A stretch of 64,000 nucleotides of DNA, from the NCBI RefSeq assembly GCF_019343495.1, contig NZ_CP072549.1, positions 2,728,001-2,792,000 of the forward strand, written 5' to 3'. The DNA is from Acinetobacter lwoffii (GTDB lineage Bacteria; Pseudomonadota; Gammaproteobacteria; Pseudomonadales; Moraxellaceae). The position numbers and the translations under genes were made by a program. Shown here one piece after another: positions 41,128 to 50,597 of the stretch. The notes under the pieces were generated by a model. It ran no database searches. It was not told the DNA's origin and saw only the letters and a list, made by a program, of their open reading frames with translations. The first letter of the stretch is position 1; each line of letters starts with the position of its first letter.

Positions 41128-42768
41128 TTAAGAAAATTCACCTTGCGCGCGCTCTTTGGCCCATTCACGTAAAACAAATTTCTGCAATTTTCCGGTCGAA
41201 GTTTTTGGAATTTCGGTAATCACCACATCCTTAGGCACTTTAAAACGGGCCAGATGCTCACGGCAGAATTCCATAATTTCTTCTTCTGTGGCTTTTTTTC
41301 CTTCTTTGAGTTCGATAAAGGCACAAGGAACTTCCTGCCAGCGTGGATCAGGCTTGGCGACTACCGCCGCAGTCAGCACCGCCGGATGCTGATACAGCAC
41401 TTCCTCCACTTCAAGTGAAGAAATATTTTCTCCGCCGGAAATAATCACGTCTTTAGAGCGGTCGGTAATTTTGGCATAGCCATCCGGTTGGCAAACTGCC
41501 AGATCTCCTGTATGGAACCAGCCACCGGCAAAGGCTTCAGCGGTCGCCTCAGGATTTTTCAGATAACCTTTCATCACGATATTGCCACGGAACATGATTT
41601 CACCCATGGTCTGACCATCATGTGGCACTTCCTGCATGGTATCCGGATCAAGCACTTTCATGCCATCTTGCAATGGATAAGGTACGCCTTGGCGGGAGTG
41701 CAACTGTGCTTGTTCCTGAATAGATAAATCACTCCAGCCGGCTTGGGATGCGCACAGTGCAGAAGGACCGTAGGTTTCTGTCAGGCCGTAGACATGGGTC
41801 ACGTTAATGCCAATATTGCGCATGCCTTCAATGATTGCTGCTGGAGGTGCGGCACCCGCCACCATCACTTCGACACGGTGATCAATTTTGGTCTTTTTCT
41901 CTTCAGGTGTGTTAATCAGCATCGACAGGACAATCGGTGCCCCACAGAAGTAATCGACTTTATGTTCGGCAATCAGTTTAAAGATCAGTTCAGCATCGAC
42001 TTTACGCAAGCAAACGTTGGTTCCGCCGTTGGCTGCCATGGTCCAGGCAAAGCACCAACCATTACAGTGGAATAGCGGCAGTGTCCATAAATAGGTGGCA
42101 CGTGGTGTCATGCCACAGGCAATAATATTACTGGCTGCGTTAATGTAGGCACCGCGATGATGATAGACCACGCCTTTCGGGTTGCCTGTGGTTCCAGAGG
42201 TATAGCTTAAGCTGATGGCATCCCATTCATCTTGTGGTAGATGCCATTCAAAGTTTGCATCGCCTTGCGCAATCCATTCTTCATATTCAATTTGACCAAT
42301 ACGTTGATCTTCACCTTCAAACTCTACATCGGCCACATCAATGACATAAATGTCTTGTGAAACTAGAGCAAGTGCTTCAGTCGCAAGTGCGGTAAATTCA
42401 GGATCGACCAATAACACTTTACTTTCAGCATGTTCTAGCATGAAAGCAAGGGTCTTGGCATCCAGACGGGTATTTAAGGTATTCAGAACTGCGCCTGCCA
42501 TCGGCACAGCAAAATGCGCTTCGATCATGGCAGGGACGTTAGGCAGTAGAACAGACACAGTATCATTTTTACCGATGCCTAATTTTTGGAGTTGGTTGGC
42601 AAACTGACGACAACGGTTGTATTTTTCACGCCAAGTGATCCGGCGCTTACCGTGAATAATCGCGTTCTGATTTGGATAGATATAAGCTGCACGATCAAGA
42701 TAGCGTAAAGGCGATAAGGCTACAAAATTCGCGGGGGTACGCGGTAATTCATCATATGCGCTAACCAT
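41128..42768 (-). CDS. Acyl-CoA synthetase (AMP-forming, medium/long chain)
   Basis: This 546-residue ANL-superfamily ligase activates a carboxylic acid as acyl-AMP and then acyl-CoA. The P-loop-like SYTSGTTGNPKGVVYHHRG, GAAPP, YGLTETYGP, the adenine-binding GWFHTGDLA, and the C-terminal hinge DRSKDVIISGGENIS with catalytic Lys in PKTSTGKLQK are all present. It resembles the AlkK/DmdB branch. The substrate is unproven. The ATG at 42768 has ACGGAG 7 bp upstream. An in-frame ATG 30 bp earlier is less likely. It may feed the acyl-CoA dehydrogenases at 24-27 kb, though they are not adjacent. Confidence 0.93.
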   Translation of the reverse strand: MVSAYDELPRTPANFVALSPLRYLDRAAYIYPNQNAIIHGKRRITWREKYNRCRQFANQLQKLGIGKNDTVSVLLPNVPAMIEAHFAVPMAGAVLNTLNTRLDAKTLAFMLEHAESKVLLVDPEFTALATEALALVSQDIYVIDVADVEFEGEDQRIGQIEYEEWIAQGDANFEWHLPQDEWDAISLSYTSGTTGNPKGVVYHHRGAYINAASNIIACGMTPRATYLWTLPLFHCNGWCFAWTMAANGGTNVCLRKVDAELIFKLIAEHKVDYFCGAPIVLSMLINTPEEKKTKIDHRVEVMVAGAAPPAAIIEGMRNIGINVTHVYGLTETYGPSALCASQAGWSDLSIQEQAQLHSRQGVPYPLQDGMKVLDPDTMQEVPHDGQTMGEIMFRGNIVMKGYLKNPEATAEAFAGGWFHTGDLAVCQPDGYAKITDRSKDVIISGGENISSLEVEEVLYQHPAVLTAAVVAKPDPRWQEVPCAFIELKEGKKATEEEIMEFCREHLARFKVPKDVVITEIPKTSTGKLQKFVLREWAKERAQGEFS

Positions 42769-43001
42769 TGTAAAACTCCGTTCTATATTTATTTTCATAT
42801 CCTGTTGAAAAGATATGTATTTCTCAGAAATCTTGCATTTATGCTTTAGTCGAGTACGATTTTACAAATTTTAAGTATTTGAATAGTAGTAAAAATATTT
42901 CACCCTGCTTAAATGTTTTGAACGCATGGGTTCCCAAGTTTGATTTTTTAGGTATTTTACTCTAGTTGAATCATTAAAATAATATGAGCCAGAGAATAAT
43001 A

Positions 43002-44288
43002 ATGAAAATACAACAGGCGAATGACGTATGGCGAAACTGGTCGGGGAGCCAGTTCAGTGCCGCTCGGATTGTTCAGCCCAGCCAGATCAGTGAATTACAA
43101 AGTTTAGTGAAGACCCATGCACACATTCGTGCAGTGGGTGCAGGACATTCATTTAGCCCATTGGCCAAAACAGATGAGGTGTTGCTTAATCTCGATTTGT
43201 TAAAAGGTATCGTTGCCTTTGATCAAGAGAAAACCCAATGCACCGTGCGGGCCGGGACGCGTTTATATGATTTGGGGAAAGATCTGGTACCGATCAATCA
43301 GGCCTTAATCAATCAGGGCGATATAGACCAGCAAAGTCTGGCCGGAGCGATTTCTACCGGAACGCATGGCACGGGCATCGATTTACCTTGCATCTCTGCT
43401 TTCGTGGAAGGCTTTGAATTACTGACCGCGGATGGAGAGCTGTTGCAATGTCATCGTGAGCAGAATGCTGAGATATTTCAGGCTGGACGGGTGGCATTGG
43501 GCAGCTTGGGTGTATTGACCCAAATCACCCTGCAAAATCGGCCACGATATAAACTAAAAGAACAGATTCGGCTCTGTTCATTAAAAGACATATTTACCCA
43601 TATTGATCAATGGAAACATCAGCGCCGGCATATTGAATTTTGGGCTTTTTTACATGCCGATCAAGTGATGCTGAAAACTCTGGATGAAACGGATGCAACC
43701 ATTCAGCCGAGAACAGAGAGCTGGCCTCCGGAAGATATTTTATTGACTCTATGTTCGGAATTGACGCGACTCTTCCCAAAGACAAATCCCTATCTGCAAA
43801 AACTGCTCGGCGTATTTGTCAAACCGACTCGTTATGTAGACTGTTCATCCAGAATTTTTCCAACTCCGCGTAAGACCAGATTTAATGAAATGGAATATCA
43901 GCTTCCGGTTGAGTTTGGCTTGCAGTGTCTGGACGAGATTCTGCATATTTTACGTAAACATCAGGTGCCGATGTTTTTCCCGATCGAGTTCCGTTATGTC
44001 AAAGGCGATGAGATCTGGCTGAGTCCTTTTTATCAGCGTGATTCAGTTTCTATTTCCATCCATCAGTTTTATAAACAGGATTACCATGCCGTATTTGATT
44101 TGGTCGAACCTATTTTGCAGAAATATCAGGGACGGCCACATTGGGGGAAATTGCATTCCATGAGCGCAGCTTCACTTCGGAATTTATACCCGAAATGGGA
44201 CGATTTTATGACGCTGCGTCAGCAACTGGATCCCAAGCAAAAATGGCTAAATCCGTACTTAAAGCAGCTTTTTTTGCCTGAAAATTAG
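43002..44288 (+). CDS. FAD-linked sugar-lactone oxidase (gulonolactone/arabinonolactone oxidase-like)
   Basis: This 428-residue protein of the vanillyl-alcohol oxidase superfamily has an N-terminal FAD domain (RAVGAGHSFSPLA, GAISTGTHGTG, ALGSLGVLTQITL) and a C-terminal ALO-type domain with the HWGK motif (RPHWGKLHSM). Related enzymes oxidise D-arabinono-1,4-lactone or L-gulono-1,4-lactone. The bacterial substrate is not certain. The ATG at 43002 has AGAG 7 bp upstream. An ATG 18 bp earlier lacks a ribosome-binding site but cannot be excluded. It is followed 9 bp later by a PLP enzyme gene, probably in one operon. Confidence 0.88.
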   Translation: MKIQQANDVWRNWSGSQFSAARIVQPSQISELQSLVKTHAHIRAVGAGHSFSPLAKTDEVLLNLDLLKGIVAFDQEKTQCTVRAGTRLYDLGKDLVPINQALINQGDIDQQSLAGAISTGTHGTGIDLPCISAFVEGFELLTADGELLQCHREQNAEIFQAGRVALGSLGVLTQITLQNRPRYKLKEQIRLCSLKDIFTHIDQWKHQRRHIEFWAFLHADQVMLKTLDETDATIQPRTESWPPEDILLTLCSELTRLFPKTNPYLQKLLGVFVKPTRYVDCSSRIFPTPRKTRFNEMEYQLPVEFGLQCLDEILHILRKHQVPMFFPIEFRYVKGDEIWLSPFYQRDSVSISIHQFYKQDYHAVFDLVEPILQKYQGRPHWGKLHSMSAASLRNLYPKWDDFMTLRQQLDPKQKWLNPYLKQLFLPEN

Positions 44289-44297
44289 GAAATGGCG

Positions 44298-45452
44298 ATG
44301 CAACCGAATTATTTTCAGCAATTAACCCAGGATTTAAAACAGCAGGGAACAGGCACGCCGCAACTGATTTTAGATGTAAAAACTTATCAATATAATTTGG
44401 ACTATGTACAGTCAAAATTACCTACGCAGTTAAAACCACGCTTGGTGGTGAAATCCTTGGCCAATATGCAGTTGCTTAAACTGGCTAGTGAAAAACTGAA
44501 TACTCAGCGTTTTATGCTGTTTCATCTTCCGCATCTCGCAGAGATTATCCAAGCCTTTGAACAAGCCGATATTTTGCTGGGTAAGTCTATGCCGATCCGG
44601 GCAGTAGAACTGTTTTATCAAAGCAATGGTCAACACGATATTTATATTCAATGGCTGATTGATGATCTGGGGCGATTACAACAATATCTGCAGCTCGCTC
44701 AACAACTCGACATCAGTTTGAATGTAAATATTGAAATTGATGTCGGTTTGCATCGTGGTGGAGTACAAAATTCGCAGCAATTTGTGGCATTGCTTAAGCT
44801 GATTCAACAACATTCAAAGCATTTAAAACTATCAGGTTTGATGGGCTATGACGCGCATGTCGCAAAGTTACCAAAAATCATAACAAGTCCTGAAAAAAGT
44901 TATCAACAATCGCAACACACTTATCAACACTACAAAGCCATTCTTCAGCAGCAATTCCCGGATTTATGGCATGAGGGTCTGTGCTTTAACGGAGGTGGAA
45001 GTCCGACCTTTATGCAGCATTGCCAGCAGAGCGAATGCAATGATCTGGCTTTTGGTTCCATGTTGGTCAAGCCGAGTGATTTTGATTTGGATCATTTATC
45101 GGAACTCAAATGTGCACTCTGGATTGCCACTCCAGTATTGAAAGTTTTGCCCTATAGCCAATTGCCCGGTTTGGAGCTACTGAATCATCTTCCACATAAA
45201 TATAAAGCTTTGTTTGTGTATGGTGGTTATTGGCGAGCAGATTATATTTATTCTGAAAAAAGCCGGCCGCATGTGTTGTATGGCCGCAGCAGCAATCAGG
45301 AAATGCTTCAGGTGCCTAAACCGTGTGACATTGCAGTGGATGATTATGTGTTTTTAAGGCCGACTCAGAGTGAAGCGATTATTCCGCAATTCGCTCAGCT
45401 TTATGCTTACATACAGAGCAAATTCGAAATATGGGATAGCTTTAGAGAATAA
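44298..45452 (+). CDS. PLP-dependent alanine racemase/D-threonine aldolase-like (DSD1-type) enzyme
   Basis: This 384-residue fold-type III PLP enzyme has the PLP lysine in RLVVKSLANMQLL (about 52), the barrel segments NIEIDVGLHRGGV and LSGLMGYDAHV, the phosphate region CFNGGGSPTF and a C-terminal beta domain (VDDYVFLRPTQSEAI). Relatives cleave D-3-hydroxy amino acids or dehydrate D-serine. The C-terminal Cys/His zinc site is less clear than in D-serine dehydratase. It is coupled to the lactone oxidase gene. The ATG at 44298 has TAGGA 7-8 bp upstream. Confidence 0.85.
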   Translation: MQPNYFQQLTQDLKQQGTGTPQLILDVKTYQYNLDYVQSKLPTQLKPRLVVKSLANMQLLKLASEKLNTQRFMLFHLPHLAEIIQAFEQADILLGKSMPIRAVELFYQSNGQHDIYIQWLIDDLGRLQQYLQLAQQLDISLNVNIEIDVGLHRGGVQNSQQFVALLKLIQQHSKHLKLSGLMGYDAHVAKLPKIITSPEKSYQQSQHTYQHYKAILQQQFPDLWHEGLCFNGGGSPTFMQHCQQSECNDLAFGSMLVKPSDFDLDHLSELKCALWIATPVLKVLPYSQLPGLELLNHLPHKYKALFVYGGYWRADYIYSEKSRPHVLYGRSSNQEMLQVPKPCDIAVDDYVFLRPTQSEAIIPQFAQLYAYIQSKFEIWDSFRE

Positions 45453-45640
45453 AAACAAAGCCGAAAATTTCCTGATCTGAGTAAAGGCAAAGTATTGGCA
45501 AATAAATTCAAAATGAGCCAAATCGCGAATTTTCTAGGTGAAAAGGTTTAATCCCGTGGCTAAGACGTGTAAAATTCAAGTCGATTTTTATTTATCCACC
45601 GTTTTTATCTTTTGAGGTTCTCCTCGATCATAATCTCGCG
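45453..45640. other. Upstream part of the thrS leader and promoter region
   Basis: This AT-rich region before thrS holds a possible -10 TAAAAT at 45570-45575 and a small hairpin GAGG/CCTC at 45614-45625. The notable structure is the hairpin immediately downstream, listed separately. Confidence 0.45.
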
Positions 45641-45669
45641 GTGATATGCCCCATGGTACGGGGCATCAC
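45641..45669 (+). promoter_or_regulatory. thrS leader hairpin mimicking the tRNA-Thr anticodon arm
   Basis: The sequence ATGCCCC-ATGGTAC-GGGGCAT at 45646-45666 forms a 7-bp stem with a 7-nt loop, extended by GTG/CAC across a 2-nt bulge. In anticodon-loop numbering the loop has U33, G34-G35-U36 and A37. That gives the tRNA-Thr anticodon GGU on a CCCC/GGGG stem. It ends 20 bp before the thrS ATG, next to the TAAGGA ribosome-binding site. In Escherichia coli threonyl-tRNA synthetase represses its own translation by binding a tRNA-like operator at this position. Confidence 0.75.
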
Positions 45670-45686
45670 TCCTTAAGGATTTTCTT

Positions 45687-47609
45687 ATGCCAATTATCAC
45701 TTTACCCAATGGCGATCAAAAACAATTTGATCACGCCGTATCTGTGATGGACGTTGCGCTTAGCATCGGACCTGGTCTTGCAAAAAATACAGTGGCAGGT
45801 CGTGTAAACGATCGTCTTGTTGACGCGTCTGACTTGATTACTGAAGATGCAACCTTACAAATTATCACGCCTAAAGACGAAGCAGGCGTGGAAATTATCC
45901 GTCACTCTTGCGCGCATTTGGTCGGTCATGCTGTTAAGCAATTGTTCCCAGAAGCGAAAATGGTAATTGGTCCTGTCATTGAAGAAGGTTTCTACTATGA
46001 CATCTGGATGCCACGTCCATTCACATTAGACGACATGGCAGCGATTGAAGAGCGTATGAAAAAGCTCATCGATCAAGACTATGAAGTTGTGAAAAAAATG
46101 ACTCCTCGTGATGAAGTGATTGCAGAATTCACAGCACGTGGCGAAGAATACAAATTACGCTTGATTGCAGACATGCCTGAAGAAACTCAAATGGGCTTGT
46201 ACTACCATCAGGATTATTTGGATATGTGTCGTGGTCCGCACGTTCCAAACACTAAATTCTTAAAATCATTCAAGCTAACTAAAATCTCTGGCGCTTACTG
46301 GCGCGGTGATGCGAAAAACGAACAGTTACAACGTATTTACGGTACCGCTTGGGCAGACAAGAAACAGCTTGCAGCGTATGTAAAACGTATTGAAGAAGCA
46401 GAAAAACGCGATCACCGTAAAATTGGTAAAGCGCTTGATTTGTTCCATATGCAAGAAGAAGCACCCGGTATGGTGTTCTGGCATCCAAATGGCTGGACCA
46501 TTTATCAAGTGCTTGAACAATACATGCGTAAAGTTCAGCAAGACAATGGCTACGAAGAAATCCGTACCCCTCAGGTGGTTGATTTCACGCTCTGGGAAAA
46601 ATCAGGACATGCTGCAAACTATGCAGACAACATGTTCACCACACATTCTGAAAATCGCAACTATGCGGTGAAGCCAATGAACTGTCCTTGTCACGTGCAA
46701 GTGTTCAACCAAGGCTTGAAGTCATACCGTGATCTTCCTATACGTTTGGCAGAGTTTGGTTCATGTCATCGTAACGAACCATCAGGTTCTTTACATGGCA
46801 TTATGCGTGTGCGTGGCTTTACTCAGGATGACGCGCATATTTTCTGTACCAAAGAACAGATTGGTCCTGAAGTTGCAGACTTTATCAAATTGACACTGGA
46901 TGTATACAAAGATTTTGGCTTCGAAGAAGTACAAATGAAGTTGTCGACGCGTCCTGAAAAACGTGTGGGTGATGACAAACTTTGGGATATGGCAGAAAAA
47001 TCTTTGGCAGATGCTTTAGATGCTGCAGGTCTTGAGTGGGAACTTCAACCAGGCGAAGGCGCATTCTACGGTCCGAAGATTGAATTCTCTCTGAAAGACT
47101 GCTTAGGTCGTGTCTGGCAGTGTGGTACCATTCAGTGTGACTTTAACTTGCCAGAACGTCTAGATGCTTCTTATGTCACTGAAGATAATGACCGCGATCA
47201 GCCAGTAATGTTACATCGTGCAATTCTTGGCAGTTTCGAGCGTTTTATTGGTATACTGATCGAACACTACGCAGGCTTCATGCCACCTTGGTTGGCACCA
47301 ATGCAAGCGTGTGTGATGAACATTACCGATTCTCAAGCTGAGGCATGTGAGTCAGTCGTCGCAAAACTTAAAGAAAACGGTATCCGTGCAATTTCTGACT
47401 TGAGAAATGAGAAAATCGGCTTTAAGATTCGTGAACGTACATTAGAGCGTATTCCTTACTTACTGGTACTTGGGGACCGTGAAGTAGAGGAAGGTACCGT
47501 AAACGTGCGTACCCGCTCAGGAACAAATTTGGGTACTATGTCAATCGATGCTTTCGTTGACCTAGTAAAAGCAGCCGTAGCCGAACGCGGCCGGTACATT
47601 GTGGAGTAA
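45687..47609 (+). CDS. thrS: Threonine-tRNA ligase
   Basis: This class II synthetase, 640 residues, charges tRNA-Thr and edits serine. It has an N-terminal TGS domain (1-60) and an editing domain with [20 protein letters not shown]. The zinc-binding catalytic core shows [12 protein letters not shown], motif 2 [31 protein letters not shown] and motif 3 [21 protein letters not shown]. An anticodon-binding domain completes it. The stop overlaps the infC ribosome-binding site, so thrS and infC are coupled. The leader hairpin suggests translational self-repression. Confidence 0.98.
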   Translation: MPIITLPNGDQKQFDHAVSVMDVALSIGPGLAKNTVAGRVNDRLVDASDLITEDATLQIITPKDEAGVEIIRHSCAHLVGHAVKQLFPEAKMVIGPVIEEGFYYDIWMPRPFTLDDMAAIEERMKKLIDQDYEVVKKMTPRDEVIAEFTARGEEYKLRLIADMPEETQMGLYYHQDYLDMCRGPHVPNTKFLKSFKLTKISGAYWRGDAKNEQLQRIYGTAWADKKQLAAYVKRIEEAEKRDHRKIGKALDLFHMQEEAPGMVFWHPNGWTIYQVLEQYMRKVQQDNGYEEIRTPQVVDFTLWEKSGHAANYADNMFTTHSENRNYAVKPMNCPCHVQVFNQGLKSYRDLPIRLAEFGSCHRNEPSGSLHGIMRVRGFTQDDAHIFCTKEQIGPEVADFIKLTLDVYKDFGFEEVQMKLSTRPEKRVGDDKLWDMAEKSLADALDAAGLEWELQPGEGAFYGPKIEFSLKDCLGRVWQCGTIQCDFNLPERLDASYVTEDNDRDQPVMLHRAILGSFERFIGILIEHYAGFMPPWLAPMQACVMNITDSQAEACESVVAKLKENGIRAISDLRNEKIGFKIRERTLERIPYLLVLGDREVEEGTVNVRTRSGTNLGTMSIDAFVDLVKAAVAERGRYIVE

Positions 47610-47614
47610 CAGCG

Positions 47615-48166
47615 ATTAAACAGCCTGACCGTAATCAACAGGGCGGTAACAAATCAAACCGTCCTGCCTTGAATGATGAAATTCGTGCGAAAGAAGTCCG
47701 TCTTGTCGACGAAAATGGTGAGCAGAAAGGGATTGTAAGCTTAGCTGACGCCCTGCGCGCAGCAGAAAGTGTTGAGCTTGATCTTGTAGAGATCGTAGCA
47801 AACGCTGAGCCACCAGTATGTAAGATCATGGACTTCAACAAGCATTTGTTTGATCTTAAGCAAAAGCAGAAAGAAGCGAAGAAAAAACAACATCAAGTCC
47901 AGGTGAAAGAAATCAAGCTACGCCCGGGTACTGATGTTGGCGATTACAACGTAAAACTACGTGCAATCATCAAGTTCCTTGAAGAAGGTAACAAGGTGAA
48001 AATCACGCTTCGTTTCCGTGGTCGTGAAATGGCGCACCAACAGTTGGGTCTAGCTCAATTGCAAAAAATTGAAGCTGACGTGGCTGAATTCGGTACTGTT
48101 GAGCAGATGCCGAAAATGGAAGGCCGTCAAATGGGTATGTTACTTGGTCCTAAAAAGAAAAAGTAA
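47615..48166 (+). CDS. infC: Translation initiation factor IF-3 (AUU start)
   Basis: IF-3 keeps ribosomal subunits apart and checks the start codon and initiator tRNA. The 183-residue protein starts at ATT 47615, read as Met, with GGAG 9 bp upstream inside the end of thrS. The residues that follow ([23 protein letters not shown]) complete the N-domain. The first ATG or TTG start in frame would remove 18 residues, so it is too short. The linker [24 protein letters not shown] and the C-domain [13 protein letters not shown] are typical. AUU starts make infC self-regulated because IF-3 rejects non-standard codons. A terminator follows, so rpmI is not in this transcript. Confidence 0.96.
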   Translation: MKQPDRNQQGGNKSNRPALNDEIRAKEVRLVDENGEQKGIVSLADALRAAESVELDLVEIVANAEPPVCKIMDFNKHLFDLKQKQKEAKKKQHQVQVKEIKLRPGTDVGDYNVKLRAIIKFLEEGNKVKITLRFRGREMAHQQLGLAQLQKIEADVAEFGTVEQMPKMEGRQMGMLLGPKKKK

Positions 48167-48180
48167 GCACTCATTAAGCG

Positions 48181-48211
48181 AAAAAAGCCCTGCATATGCA
48201 GGGCTTTTTTT
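48181..48211 (+). terminator. Strong terminator after infC
   Basis: AAAAAAGCCCTGCA and TGCAGGGCTTTTTT form a near-perfect palindrome with a very short loop. It separates infC from rpmI-rplT and may also serve the convergent gene at 48210. Confidence 0.93.
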
Positions 48212-48761
48212 ATGCTCTAAAGTTCCAGGCACTTTGTATGGCCTGCATAATCTGTTGAGCTTGCGGGCGGGAAAACATCGACAGCTGAATCCGGAAAAAT
48301 CCAAGACAAATTTGATTTATTAGACCGGATTGATGCAATTTAAAATCCAAAGTGCCATCACGTTGACTAATCACATGCGCTGGCATGTTATAGAGCCAGC
48401 TTTTGAGATGTGCTTTGAGAGAAGCATAGCGCGGATTCAGAAAACTATACTGTACTGAATGTCGTTTTAAGCACAGGCTGATGCGGAAACCGGCCAAAGT
48501 ATAATAAATAGCTTGTGAGGTGATTTTCAGTTTAGTTCCCAGCATAAGCAGCGAAAGACCAAGAAAGCCGCCAATATAAATATAAAAGTCAGGAGACTCC
48601 TGCCATAAAAATAATAGTCCTTGGAAAAAACTGGAATTGCTACGCACACTGCTGAAATAAAAAATGCTGAATATTCCGACCGGATAACAAAACAGTAAAT
48701 ATCCCATAGCGCGCATGATCGGGCTAGCTTGATGAAACAGGATGTTTTCTGGCACATTCAT
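48210..48761 (-). CDS. Hypothetical membrane protein, 183 residues
   Basis: This protein has two hydrophobic segments (about 16-36 and 58-77) followed by a soluble C-terminal half rich in basic and aromatic residues. It may be a PH-like membrane protein (KITSQAIYYTLAGFRISL), but I cannot support this firmly. It is transcribed against infC and lies between infC and the small heat-shock gene. Confidence 0.7.
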   Translation of the reverse strand: MNVPENILFHQASPIMRAMGYLLFCYPVGIFSIFYFSSVRSNSSFFQGLLFLWQESPDFYIYIGGFLGLSLLMLGTKLKITSQAIYYTLAGFRISLCLKRHSVQYSFLNPRYASLKAHLKSWLYNMPAHVISQRDGTLDFKLHQSGLINQICLGFFRIQLSMFSRPQAQQIMQAIQSAWNFRA

Positions 48762-48816
48762 GGTTTATTTTTATGATCAGAAAGCGTATTGCCTCAATGA
48801 GCTTAAGGAATCTGTA

Positions 48817-48848
48817 GCCAAAAAGAAAGGTCCTTGCGGACCTTCCTT
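48817..48848 (-). terminator. Terminator after the small heat-shock gene
   Basis: AAGGTCC and GGACCTT form a 7-bp stem with a 4-nt loop. On the minus strand a T-rich tract follows. It lies 18 bp after the stop at 48866. Confidence 0.8.
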
Positions 48849-48865
48849 TGCGTACTTAATCGAGC

Positions 48866-49321
48866 TTATTCCACTGATTTTTCATCATTTGCAATAAGCA
48901 GTTTATTGCCAATCGGGATTTGACGCGGCAATTTTTCTTCTGGAATAATGCGCTGCAAGTCGATGATCAATAAACCATTTTCATAGTCTGCCTGTTGTAC
49001 TTCAATATATTCATCCAGACGTAAAGATAATTTAAATGCACGTCGCGCAATGCCTTTGTGCAGGAATTCAATACTGTCATTGCTCTGGTTTTCAGGCTTA
49101 CCCAAGATGGTCAGCAACTTATTTTCCAGACGAATGTCGAGTTCTTCCTGACGAAAACCCGCAGTTGCCACCACGATACGGTAATTATTCTCACCATGCT
49201 TTTCGATATTATACGGTGGATAATTTGGCGCATCGCTTTGCATGGCGTAATCAATAAAGTCATTCAAGCGATCAAAACCAATACTACGACGAAATAATGG
49301 ATGAAGATTTAAGTTACTCAT
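48866..49321 (-). CDS. Small heat-shock protein (Hsp20/IbpA family)
   Basis: This 151-residue protein binds unfolding proteins and holds them for refolding by DnaK and ClpB. The N-terminal arm (PLFRRSIGFDRLNDFIDYA) resembles IbpA. It is followed by the alpha-crystallin domain from about 42 (YRIVVATAGFRQEELDIRLENKLLTILG, FLHKGIARRAFKLSLRLDEYIEV, ADYENGLLIIDLQR) and the I-x-I tail motif (RQIPIG). The ribosome-binding site is GAGAAGG. I found no clear heat-shock promoter, though a weak hairpin could cover the ribosome-binding site. Confidence 0.94.
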   Translation of the reverse strand: MSNLNLHPLFRRSIGFDRLNDFIDYAMQSDAPNYPPYNIEKHGENNYRIVVATAGFRQEELDIRLENKLLTILGKPENQSNDSIEFLHKGIARRAFKLSLRLDEYIEVQQADYENGLLIIDLQRIIPEEKLPRQIPIGNKLLIANDEKSVE

Positions 49322-49604
49322 GATTAGAACCTTCTCACTTAAGCAAAGTTATAAAAACAAGAAAATAAGATCTGTCATGTCAGACATCGACAGGGCATAA
49401 GATTGACGCAATCCTTATGCAGAAATAAATATGTGTTTGGGGTTGAAATTTTCAAGATTAAAAATAAAAAATTATATAATTTTTTAATAACATTTTGATA
49501 TTTATTGAAAAATAATTTTTAAATGCAGACTTGTTGTTTCTTTCTAAATCCTCTATGTTGAGTACATCATCGCACAGCAAAAGTGAAGGGAGTATTAAAA
49601 GAAA

Positions 49605-50225
49605 ATGATCGATTTATATTATTGGAGCACCCCCAACGGCCATAAAATTAGTATTGCTCTAGAAGAAATGGGGCTGGAATATCAAATTATTCCCATCAAT
49701 ATTCTGGAAAATGACCAGTTCCAGTCCGATTTTCTGGCTATTTCTCCCAATAATAAAATCCCGGCAATTGTTGATCAGGATGGGCCACATGGCCGCGCCA
49801 TTTCAATTTTTGAGTCAGGTGCGATTTTGCAATATCTAGGTCGCAAAACAGGTCTGTTTTATCCAACTGATGAAGTGAAGCGTATTCAGGTTGAACAGTG
49901 GCTGATGTGGCAAATGGGCGGTTTGGGGCCGATGCTCGGGCAAAATCATCACTTTAGCCGTTTTGCACCTGAGCGGATTGCTTATGCCACAGAGCGCTAT
50001 GTCAATGAAAGCAAGCGTTTATATGGGGTGTTGAATAAGCAGCTGGTCGGGCAGGATTATGTTGCCGGCGAATACTCGATTGCTGATATGGCGATATTTC
50101 CGTGGTTATTGCGACACGACTGGCAGCAGATCAATCTGGAAGATTATCCTGAAGTTTCCAAATATATTGATCGCTTGAATGCTCGTCCTGCGGTTCAGAA
50201 AGCGCTGGCGATACAGGTCAGTTAA
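49605..50225 (+). CDS. Glutathione S-transferase family protein (YfcG/Nu-class-like)
   Basis: This 206-residue protein has the thioredoxin-like N-domain with STPNGHKISIALEE, NNKIPAIVD (cis-proline) and ESGAILQYLGRKTG, then a helical C-domain with VAGEYSIADMAIFPWL. The TPNGHK motif is characteristic of YfcG/YghU disulphide-bond reductases that use glutathione disulphide rather than transferring glutathione. That activity is inferred. A terminator follows. Confidence 0.92.
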   Translation: MIDLYYWSTPNGHKISIALEEMGLEYQIIPINILENDQFQSDFLAISPNNKIPAIVDQDGPHGRAISIFESGAILQYLGRKTGLFYPTDEVKRIQVEQWLMWQMGGLGPMLGQNHHFSRFAPERIAYATERYVNESKRLYGVLNKQLVGQDYVAGEYSIADMAIFPWLLRHDWQQINLEDYPEVSKYIDRLNARPAVQKALAIQVS

Positions 50226-50261
50226 GCATCTGCCTTTATGCTAAAATAGCCTTAAGCAAAT

Positions 50262-50287
50262 AAAGCCACCCTTACGGTGGTTTTTTA
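50262..50287 (+). terminator. Terminator after the GST gene
   Basis: CCACC and GGTGG with a 5-nt loop are preceded by A residues and followed by six T residues. Confidence 0.8.
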
Positions 50288-50299
50288 TTGGATGGATAT

Positions 50300-50590
50300 A
50301 TGAACGATTTTCTTCTGAACTTTACCAAGATTGTTGAAAGTAATACCCGAATTTACTGGAGCATTCTTTTCGGCATTGCTGCATGTTTAGTGCTGTATGT
50401 TGCTGAAATTGTGCATATCGATCAGGTGATTGCTGCCCTAAATACCAAAGATCAGCAGATTTTACGTGCTGCAATTGCACCGCTCAATGAGCAGTATAAA
50501 TGGGCGCGGATCATGGCGATGGTGACTGCAGTCGTTTGGTCCAGTTGGGAATATAGTAAAGCCAAGAAAAAAATGGGCTTGAGCCGTTAA
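50300..50590 (+). CDS. Small membrane protein of unknown function, 96 residues
   Basis: This protein has two hydrophobic segments (about 18-38 and 72-86) separated by a charged loop and ends in a basic tail (SKAKKKMGLSR). The ATG at 50300 is chosen, with GGATGG upstream. An in-frame TTG at 50288 overlaps the preceding terminator. It is followed 7 bp later by the YqaA-like gene, so the two form a likely pair. I do not recognise a family. Confidence 0.7.
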   Translation: MNDFLLNFTKIVESNTRIYWSILFGIAACLVLYVAEIVHIDQVIAALNTKDQQILRAAIAPLNEQYKWARIMAMVTAVVWSSWEYSKAKKKMGLSR

Positions 50591-50597
50591 TGCTGTA

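Noticed and set aside
49322..49380. ROSE-like RNA thermometer or sigma-32 promoter for the small heat-shock gene
   Set aside because: A weak AACTTT/AAGGTT pairing can cover the ribosome-binding site, but no convincing ROSE element is seen. The CTTGAA and CCCCA boxes found upstream are only about 7 bp apart, too close for sigma-32.
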